A stretch of DNA of 12,898 bases from an uncultured Porphyromonas sp. (GTDB taxonomy: Bacteria > Bacteroidota > Bacteroidia > Bacteroidales > Porphyromonadaceae). Where the stretch lies: positions 1-12,898 of the forward strand of contig CAMPUN010000007.1 of the NCBI GenBank assembly GCA_946997275.1. The letters run 5' to 3'. The translations under genes and the position numbers were made by a program. Positions 8,005 to 12,898 of the stretch are shown here, piece after piece; within the stretch, counting starts at the first letter, position 1; the number at the start of each line of letters is the position of its first letter. The notes beneath the pieces were generated by a model. It did not search any database. It had not been told where the DNA came from and was given only the letters and a program-made list of their open reading frames with translations.

Positions 8005-8046
8005 CCTCTAACCTCTAATCTCTAACTTCTAATCTCTAATCTCTAC
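8005..8046. repeat. Heptamer array, right arm (YYTCTAA units)
   Basis: Six 7-base units: CCTCTAA, CCTCTAA, TCTCTAA, CTTCTAA, TCTCTAA, TCTCTAC. They are in inverted orientation to the left arm and end 15 bases before the rightward -7 box at 8062. A related four-unit array lies just upstream of the -7 box at 11913. Confidence 0.95.
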
Positions 8047-8061
8047 CTGCTCACTTTTCCC

Positions 8062-8069
8062 TATATTTG
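8062..8069 (+). promoter_or_regulatory. -7 promoter box for the deiminase-radA-dgt row
   Basis: TATATTTG matches TAnnTTTG. Transcription would start near 8076, giving a leader of about 54 bases that contains the stem-loop at 8087-8114 before the ATG at 8130. No clear -33 TTTG is seen at the expected distance; the heptamer array occupies that position instead. Confidence 0.6.
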
Positions 8070-8080
8070 TCAGAGATAGG

Positions 8081-8114
8081 AAAAAAGCTCCCGGCACAGA
8101 GCTGTGCAGGGAGC
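8081..8114 (-). terminator. Minus-strand intrinsic terminator / 5' leader hairpin
   Basis: GCTCCC (8087-8092) pairs with GGGAGC (8109-8114). After one mismatch (8093/8108), GCACA (8094-8098) pairs with TGTGC (8103-8107) around a 4-base loop. Six A residues at 8081-8086 become a T-run after the stem on the minus strand, the classic intrinsic terminator layout. No minus-strand gene lies to its right in this window. On the plus strand the same structure falls inside the leader of the deiminase gene and has no T-run after it. It may stop antisense transcription or stabilise the leader. Confidence 0.6.
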
Positions 8115-8129
8115 CTCTAAACAAACGAT

Positions 8130-9068
8130 ATGATGGACAAACAACGCAAACGACTCACACCTCACGTGACCAACGAAACGAACCAGCTCCGCAAGGTCGT
8201 ACTTGGTCTGCCTCACGCGCTCGGTACGCAGCCGACCCTCGAGGAGACTTACGACGCTAAGAGCTACCAAGCGGTCCTGCGGGGAGACTACCCCACGGAG
8301 CAGGCTGTGGTACGCGAGATGGAGGGCTTCCTCGCTATCCTGCAGCGCTACGGCGTGGAGGTGTATCGTCCTGAGCCGATAGCGGGGTGCAATCAGATCT
8401 TCGCGCGAGATGTCTCTTTTGTGATCGACGAGCACCTCTTTGTGGCACACATGATCCCCGATAGGAGACGAGAGGTAGATGCTTTTGCATCGATCTACGA
8501 CCTCTTCGAGTCGAGTAGCGTACTGCATCTGCCCGCCGAGGTGCGTGTCGAGGGGGGCGACGTGATCCTCTATGATGACATCCTCTTCGTGGGGTGCTGC
8601 GAGCCGGGCGCCTTTGGGCAGTTCAAGACTACGAGGACCAATGATCGTGCGGTGGACTTCTTCCGTGAGTTCTTCCCGCACAAGCGTGTCGTCCCCGTGC
8701 CACTATACAAGCATGATCAGGATCCTCTGCGTGGCGTGCTACACCTAGACTGCGCCTTCCAGCCGGTGGGGCGTGGCTTCGCTGTCTTTTATCCCGAGGG
8801 AGTCGCCTCCAGAGAGGCGCGCGGGATCATTGGCGAGGTCTTTGGCCAGGACAAACTGTTGACAATCACCGCTGAGGAGGCTGTCGAGATGCATACGAAC
8901 TTCTTCTCCCTCTCTCCCGAAGTGGTCTGTGTCGAGGCGGGTGCCGAGCGTCTGCAGCGTTTCCTCCGAGAGGTGGCTGGCATGACCGTCGAGGAGGTAC
9001 CCTATAGTGAGATCTCTAAGCAGGGTGGCTTGCTGCGCTGCTCCACATGTCCTCTAGAGCGTGCATGA
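8130..9068 (+). CDS. Compact arginine-deiminase-superfamily (guanidino-modifying) enzyme
   Basis: A 312-residue protein with the pentein-fold active-site set: FARD (91-94, D94), EGGD (141-144), HLD (205-207) and a C-terminal GGLLRCSTCPL. In Pseudomonas arginine deiminase the equivalent tail is HCMTCPI with the first Cys as nucleophile, which makes C304 the likely nucleophile here. The family hydrolyses or transfers the guanidino group of arginine-like compounds in the cytoplasm; no signal peptide is present. At 312 residues it is much shorter than classical arginine deiminase (~410), probably lacking the helical insertion, so arginine, methylarginine, citrulline or amidinotransfer chemistry all remain possible. 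Tandem ATGs at 8130 and 8133 are both usable. The stop is 3 bases before radA, so the two are probably co-transcribed, though no functional link is known. It is not the secreted peptidylarginine deiminase of P. gingivalis. Confidence 0.82.
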   Translation: MMDKQRKRLTPHVTNETNQLRKVVLGLPHALGTQPTLEETYDAKSYQAVLRGDYPTEQAVVREMEGFLAILQRYGVEVYRPEPIAGCNQIFARDVSFVIDEHLFVAHMIPDRRREVDAFASIYDLFESSSVLHLPAEVRVEGGDVILYDDILFVGCCEPGAFGQFKTTRTNDRAVDFFREFFPHKRVVPVPLYKHDQDPLRGVLHLDCAFQPVGRGFAVFYPEGVASREARGIIGEVFGQDKLLTITAEEAVEMHTNFFSLSPEVVCVEAGAERLQRFLREVAGMTVEEVPYSEISKQGGLLRCSTCPLERA

Positions 9069-9071
9069 CAG

Positions 9072-10496
9072 ATGGCAAAGGTTAAGACTATATATAAGTG
9101 TAGTGCCTGTGGTGCTACCTACAGTCGCTGGCAAGGCCAGTGCAACGAGTGCCAAGAGTGGAACACGATCGAGGAGGAGTTGTCTCAGCCGGAGACAACC
9201 TCTGGGCGCTCGACACCAGCGCAGGAGATACAGCGCAAGCTCAAGCAGATCCATGAGGGTGCTACGTGGGACGGGCTCCACTCGGAGGAGGTGCGTCCCA
9301 TACAGCTGATCGAGGGAAGCGAGGAGAGTCGAGTAGATCTGCACGACGAGGAGCTAAACCGCCTCCTCGGTGGTGGACTGGTGCAGGGTTCCTTCACCTT
9401 GCTGGGTGGCGAGCCAGGTATTGGTAAGTCTACACTGATCTTTCAGACTGTGCTGCGCTGCCCAGAGCTCAAGACACTCTACGTCTCGGGCGAGGAGAGT
9501 GCCCAGCAGCTCAAGCTACGTGCCGACCGCATCGGCATACACTCGGAGCAGTGCCTCATCTACTGCGACACCGACCTGGACAACATACTCCTGAAGGCAC
9601 TACAGATAGAACCCGACCTGCTGGTCATCGACAGTATTCAGACGGTTACAACTGCGCGCTCGGACTCTTCGCCTGGCTCCATCAGTCAGATTAAGGAGTG
9701 TGCCAACCTGCTCCTGCACTTTGCCAAGAGTAGTGGCATCCCCGTGATCGTCATTGGGCATATCAACAAAGAGGGCTCCATAGCGGGTCCGAAGATCTTG
9801 GAGCATACGGTAGACACGGTCTTGCAGTTTGAGGGTGACAAGCAGCATCTCTACCGCATTCTGCGAAGCCATAAGAACCGTTTCGGCTCTACCGACGATC
9901 TCGGCATCTACGAGATGAATAGCTCGGGACTGGTCGCTGTGAGCAATCCCTCGGAGCATCTCATCTCGGGCAATACGGAGGGACTCAGTGGTGTCGTCGT
10001 CGCCTGTGCCGTGGAGGGGATTCGTCCCATCATGATCGAGACGCAAGCTTTGGTCAGCTCGGCCATTTACAATAACCCGCAACGGTCGACCACGGGCTTT
10101 GACCTGAGGCGACTCAACATGCTGCTGGCCGTTTTGGAGAAGCGGGCCGGCTTCAAGCTCATACAGAAGGACGTTTTTCTCAATATCACGGGTGGCATCA
10201 AGATCAACGATACCGCCGTGGATCTAGCCGTGCTCTGTGCCGTCCTCTCCTCCAATCTGGATATAGCGGTCCCCTCGAAGACCTGCATGACGGGCGAGGT
10301 GGGGCTGGCGGGCGAGATACGTGCCGTGAGCCGCATAGAGCGACGCATAGCGGAGGCGCACCGACTGGGCTTCACGCGGATACTGATCCCCAAGGCGAAT
10401 GCTAAGAGCCTACAGCAACGGAGTTACGACATAGAGATCGTGCCGTGTGATCGGGTGGATCACGCCTTTAGGACACTCTTCTCACAAAGACAATAG
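9072..10496 (+). CDS. radA: DNA repair protein RadA
   Basis: A 474-residue RecA-like ATPase that promotes branch migration of recombination intermediates. A C4 zinc finger opens the protein (C10, C13, C24, C27). The Walker A motif is GEPGIGKST (113-121), the Walker B region is LLVIDSIQT (183-191) and the RadA-specific KNRFG is at 268-272. The C-terminal third is the Lon-protease-like domain (FLNITGGIKINDTAVDLAV onward) expected in RadA/Sms. Length and domain order are complete. The ATG at 9072 follows the deiminase stop by 3 bases and dgt begins 17 bases after its stop, so it sits mid-operon. Confidence 0.98.
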   Translation: MAKVKTIYKCSACGATYSRWQGQCNECQEWNTIEEELSQPETTSGRSTPAQEIQRKLKQIHEGATWDGLHSEEVRPIQLIEGSEESRVDLHDEELNRLLGGGLVQGSFTLLGGEPGIGKSTLIFQTVLRCPELKTLYVSGEESAQQLKLRADRIGIHSEQCLIYCDTDLDNILLKALQIEPDLLVIDSIQTVTTARSDSSPGSISQIKECANLLLHFAKSSGIPVIVIGHINKEGSIAGPKILEHTVDTVLQFEGDKQHLYRILRSHKNRFGSTDDLGIYEMNSSGLVAVSNPSEHLISGNTEGLSGVVVACAVEGIRPIMIETQALVSSAIYNNPQRSTTGFDLRRLNMLLAVLEKRAGFKLIQKDVFLNITGGIKINDTAVDLAVLCAVLSSNLDIAVPSKTCMTGEVGLAGEIRAVSRIERRIAEAHRLGFTRILIPKANAKSLQQRSYDIEIVPCDRVDHAFRTLFSQRQ

Positions 10497-10513
10497 ATAC
10501 ACTATATATAATA

Positions 10514-11848
10514 ATGAGTAGGATGAACTGGGATCAGCTGATCTCTAACCGACGCTTTGGGGCAGCTGCTCCGCAACTCTCTGGGGGCATGGAGATGCGC
10601 ACGGAGTTTGACCGAGACTACGATCGTCTGATCTTCTCGGCTCCATTTCGCAGATTACAAAACAAAGCGCAGATCTTTCCCCTGCCCAAGAATATCTTCG
10701 TGCACAACCGCCTGACGCACAGCCTGGAGGTGAGCTGTGTGGGGCGTAGCTTGGGCAACTACATAGCATGCCGCCTGACGGACAATCAGGATACGCCTCA
10801 TCGGGGGAGCATCGCCACGGTCGTCTCGGCGGCTTGTCTGGCACATGATATGGGCAATCCCCCCTTCGGACATAGTGGCGAGCGGGCGATACGGGCTTAC
10901 TTTACCGAGGGCAATGGACGCCAATGGTATGACGCCGTAGTAGGGGAGGGGCACCCGTGGGAGGACTTCGCTTACTTCGAGGGCAATGCCAACGGCTTTC
11001 GCCTGCTGACGCATCAGTTTGAGGGGCGCAGGCCAGGGGGCTTTGCTTTGACCTATACCACGCTGGCTGCTATTGTCAAGTATCCCTGGTCATCGGCTAG
11101 GGCGCCTGAGAGCGGGAAGTTTGGCTACTTCCAGTCAGAGCGGGCTACCTACCTTGATGTGGCGAACTACCTAGGCATCCTCCCTGTAGACCCCGCCTCG
11201 GGACACTACGTGCGTCACCCGCTGGTCTACCTTGTGGAGGCGGCCGACGATATATGTTATCAGGTGATGGACGTGGAGGATGCTTACAAGCTACGCATCC
11301 TGAGCTACGAACGTACGGTGGATCTGCTCCTGCGCTACTTCCCCGCAGATGGTCGCGATCATGCGCTGGCAACGCTGGAGACTATCGGCGATCGCAACGA
11401 GCGGATTGCTTACCTGAGAGCTAAGGCGATCAATATTCTCGTGGAGGCTTGTGCCGAGGTCTTCATCGAGCATGAGGAGGAGATACTGCGTGGCGCTTTC
11501 ACTGGGACGTTGGTTAGCCGAATGCCCGAGAGACTCTATGCGGCTTACCGAGCTAACAGCGCGGTGGCGCAGAGTGAGATCTACACGGCGCGGGCAGTGA
11601 TCGACGTAGAGCTGGCGGGGCATCGGATCTTCTCAGAGTTGATCGACAAACTGATGCACTCGCTCCTACACCCGGACGATGCTTATAGTCGTACGCTCCT
11701 CTCGCTGGTGAGCAGTCAGTACAACCTGCACGAGGAGTCGATCTACGGCAAGCTCCAGTGCACGCTCGACTACATCTCCGGCATGACCGATCCCTACGCG
11801 CTAGACCTCTACCGACGCATCACCGGCATGAGCCTGCCAGCAATCTAG
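10514..11848 (+). CDS. dgt: Deoxyguanosinetriphosphate triphosphohydrolase (dGTPase)
   Basis: A 444-residue HD-domain dNTP triphosphohydrolase that cleaves dNTPs, typically dGTP, to the nucleoside and triphosphate in the cytoplasm. The N-terminal RTEFDRDYDRLIFSAPFRRL (29-48) and NKAQIFP (50-56) are hallmark dgt segments. The metal ligands of the HD site are visible: H69 in NRLTHS, H111-D112 in LAHDMGNPPFGH, and an Asp in EAADDICY (D245/D246). The length agrees with the longer dGTPase group. It follows radA by 17 bases; nucleotide-pool control next to recombinational repair is a sensible pairing. The ATG at 10514 is chosen because it directly follows an AT-rich gap and gives the family N-terminus. 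No T-run terminator follows the stop. Confidence 0.96.
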   Translation: MSRMNWDQLISNRRFGAAAPQLSGGMEMRTEFDRDYDRLIFSAPFRRLQNKAQIFPLPKNIFVHNRLTHSLEVSCVGRSLGNYIACRLTDNQDTPHRGSIATVVSAACLAHDMGNPPFGHSGERAIRAYFTEGNGRQWYDAVVGEGHPWEDFAYFEGNANGFRLLTHQFEGRRPGGFALTYTTLAAIVKYPWSSARAPESGKFGYFQSERATYLDVANYLGILPVDPASGHYVRHPLVYLVEAADDICYQVMDVEDAYKLRILSYERTVDLLLRYFPADGRDHALATLETIGDRNERIAYLRAKAINILVEACAEVFIEHEEEILRGAFTGTLVSRMPERLYAAYRANSAVAQSEIYTARAVIDVELAGHRIFSELIDKLMHSLLHPDDAYSRTLLSLVSSQYNLHEESIYGKLQCTLDYISGMTDPYALDLYRRITGMSLPAI

Positions 11849-11880
11849 AGCCGGGCGCCCCTACAGATCGTTACCCGTCT

Positions 11881-11908
11881 CCTCTAATCTCTGTCCTCTA
11901 GCCTCTTT
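11881..11908. repeat. Four-unit degenerate heptamer array
   Basis: CCTCTAA, TCTCTGT, CCTCTAG, CCTCTTT run in 7-base register, the same orientation and consensus as the array at 8005-8046. The array ends 4 bases before the -7 box at 11913. Confidence 0.75.
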
Positions 11909-11912
11909 TTTG

Positions 11913-11920
11913 TATCTTTG
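11913..11920 (+). promoter_or_regulatory. -7 promoter box for the cobalamin riboswitch transcript
   Basis: TATCTTTG matches TAnnTTTG. Transcription would start near 11927, just ahead of the first riboswitch helix at 11936. No clear -33 element is seen; the heptamer array lies upstream. Confidence 0.65.
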
Positions 11921-11935
11921 TGGCGCAACATCTTT

Positions 11936-12128
11936 GAGTGGTGGTGCATCAGCTCGTCAGCCGAGCGATGCAAGAGGAAAGTCCAGTGCGAATCTGGCAC
12001 AGTGCCCGCTACTGTGATCCCCCCATTTCACAGAGCCTATCACAAGAGTCGTATGAGCCACTGCCCGACTGAGGTCAGGTGGGAAGGCGGTGATAGGCTG
12101 GGGTAAGTCAGGAGACCTGCCACCGCTC
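11936..12128 (+). ncRNA. Cobalamin riboswitch aptamer
   Basis: Conserved parts appear in order. The closing helix P1 joins 11936-11944 to 12120-12128 (9 pairs, one G-U). The GGUGC start is followed by the core GGAAAGTCCAGTGCGAATC (11976-11994) and GCCCGCTACTGTGA (12004-12017). A perfect 9-bp helix joins 12035-12043 and 12090-12098. GAGCCACTGCC lies at 12055-12065, and the B12 box AGTCAGGAGACCTGCC is at 12106-12121. This class binds adenosylcobalamin or related forms and normally represses downstream genes when the vitamin is plentiful. It stands alone between the -7 box at 11913 and the CbiK-like gene at 12290. Confidence 0.93.
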
Positions 12129-12148
12129 GTAACTTAGTATATAACTGT

Positions 12149-12170
12149 GTACGCTCGGTGGCAAGCGTAC
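12149..12170 (+). promoter_or_regulatory. Expression-platform hairpin with loop complementary to the B12 box side of P1
   Basis: GTACGCT (12149-12155) pairs perfectly with AGCGTAC (12164-12170). The 8-base loop CGGTGGCA (12156-12163) is the exact complement of TGCCACCG at 12118-12125, which covers the end of the B12 box and the 3' strand of P1. A loop-to-aptamer contact or a P1-disrupting switch is therefore possible. Confidence 0.6.
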
Positions 12171-12210
12171 CTCAATGCTATGTCAATCGATCAAAGGCAT
12201 ATTTCTCTCA

Positions 12211-12245
12211 GGAGGTGCTACGCTTACGAGCGTGGTGCTACCTCT
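12211..12245 (+). promoter_or_regulatory. Second expression-platform hairpin holding an SD-like GGAGG
   Basis: GGAGGT (12211-12216) pairs with ACCTCT (12240-12245, one G-U), and inside it ACGCT (12220-12224) pairs with AGCGT (12229-12233) around TACG. The inner arm TTACGAGCG (12224-12232) is also the perfect complement of 12124-12132 beside P1. The hairpin has no following T-run, so control of translation or RNA stability is as likely as termination. The sequestered GGAGG lies 74 bases ahead of the preferred start. Confidence 0.5.
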
Positions 12246-12289
12246 GTGCTATGCCTAGACTTGACCTAGCAGATCAAAGCAACAACCGT

Positions 12290-12898
12290 ATGATGCAAAG
12301 ACTCCTATTATTATATATGACACTACTCCTAGGTGGGCTCTCGCTCCAGGCGGGCAATAAGATCTTTGAGACCGACTCGCTCTTTGCCGCTATGGCACCA
12401 GGCGACAAAGGTGCTATCCTCGTGGTTCACTTTGGCACGACCCATGACGACACCCGTCGGGTCACCCTCGATGCGATCAACGAGCGCATAGCCTCCGCCC
12501 ATCCCAACCTAGAGGTTCGTCAAGCTTACAGTTCGCGTATCGTGCGCAAGCGCCTAGCAGCGCGGGGTATAGAGATCCCCACGCCAGGCGAAGCGCTCAA
12601 AGAGCTAGCCCGTGAAGGCTTTACCCATCTGCTCGTGGTCTCGACAACGCTCGTCGATGGCGTAGAGATGGAGTCGCTATCCTATGAGGTGGCGCATCAA
12701 CAGAGCCACTTTAAGAAAATCAGGCTGGTTACGCCACTCCTCTTCTACGAGAGCGATTACAAGGATTTGACCGCTATCATGACCGCTCATCTAGATCCCG
12801 AAGTCGCTTACATCTGGATGGGTCACGGTACCTACGATAGTGCTACGGCTCAGTATGCGATGCTGGATCACTACCTGCAGCGCCACGGCTATGGACAG
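12290..12898 (+). CDS. Exported CbiK-like cobalt/tetrapyrrole chelatase, 3' end outside window
   Basis: The first 203 residues are present; the frame is open at the edge. Residues 1-21 form a Sec signal peptide (MMQRLLLLYMTLLLGG, likely cleavage after LQA) without a lipobox Cys, so the mature protein should be periplasmic. Matching CbiK features include LVVHFGTTHDDTRR (44-57), IVRKRLAARG (84-93) and MGHG (177-180), where H179 equals the metal-ligand His145 of Salmonella CbiK as I recall it. The two other recalled ligands lie beyond the edge. The strongly conserved His of the CbiK LHxxxGxEY segment is Thr here (T120 in STTLVDGVEME). Candidates are a periplasmic sirohydrochlorin cobaltochelatase or a haem/corrin-binding protein like P. 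gingivalis IhtB, which is CbiK-related. The riboswitch upstream argues for cobalamin-linked expression. An in-frame ATG at 12251 would lengthen the N-terminus by 13 residues; the MM at 12290 gives the better signal peptide. Confidence 0.82.
   Translation, partial: MMQRLLLLYMTLLLGGLSLQAGNKIFETDSLFAAMAPGDKGAILVVHFGTTHDDTRRVTLDAINERIASAHPNLEVRQAYSSRIVRKRLAARGIEIPTPGEALKELAREGFTHLLVVSTTLVDGVEMESLSYEVAHQQSHFKKIRLVTPLLFYESDYKDLTAIMTAHLDPEVAYIWMGHGTYDSATAQYAMLDHYLQRHGYGQ

Noticed and set aside
7832..8046. CRISPR array
   Set aside because: Repeats are short (7, 18, 21 bp), directly abutting, with no unique spacers and no cas genes.
7699..8061. Divergent repeat-rich spacer as a replication origin
   Set aside because: No DnaA box cluster or dnaA/dnaN neighbours are seen; a divergent spacer with repeats alone is not enough.
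8070..8681. 203-codon leftward open frame
   Set aside because: Antisense to the deiminase gene, with composition expected from the complementary strand and no known motif.
9600..10082. 160-codon leftward open frame
   Set aside because: Antisense to radA, with no family resemblance.
11853..11860. GGGCGCCC palindrome after dgt as terminator
   Set aside because: It has no loop and no following T-run.
11974..11984. GAGGAAAGTCC resembles the conserved start of RNase P RNA
   Set aside because: The surrounding sequence fits the cobalamin aptamer (B12 box, P1, CCCGCTACTGT core), and the other RNase P conserved regions are absent.
11918..12106. 62-codon rightward open frame across the riboswitch
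   Set aside because: It coincides with the structured aptamer and has no protein-like features.

Overview
This window looks like a chromosomal segment from a Bacteroidota species, most likely a Porphyromonas relative. The phylum call rests on a GldE homologue, the TAnnTTTG-type -7 promoter boxes, weak or absent Shine-Dalgarno sites, and the YfhO and CbiK-like protein types. The genus is an inference from gene content and the fairly GC-rich coding style. No mobile element, phage gene, CRISPR array, rRNA or tRNA was recognised.

The left half (1-7604) reads leftward. In transcription order it holds a 59-residue membrane protein; a tightly overlapping trio of ssb, gldE and a phosphopantetheinyl transferase; and, behind its own -7 box, cysS, a family 2 glycosyltransferase and a large YfhO-like membrane protein that runs off the left edge. 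The trio combines DNA replication/repair, an envelope protein linked to gliding/type IX secretion, and carrier-protein activation. The last group links tRNA charging with surface glycan or lipid-linked sugar work.

A divergent spacer (about 7605-8129) separates the halves and is rich in repeats. It has three 21-bp repeats, two heptamer arrays in opposite orientation that share a 25-bp perfect inverted repeat, and an 18-bp tandem repeat in the loop between them. A rightward -7 box follows, then a hairpin that would be an intrinsic terminator for leftward transcripts.

The right half (8130-12898) reads rightward: a compact arginine-deiminase-fold enzyme, radA and a dGTPase (dgt) in a close row, then a second heptamer array, another -7 box and a cobalamin riboswitch. 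The riboswitch controls an exported CbiK-like tetrapyrrole chelatase cut by the right edge. The riboswitch with its competing pairings, the exported chelatase-like protein and the repeat-built divergent spacer are the parts most worth following up.
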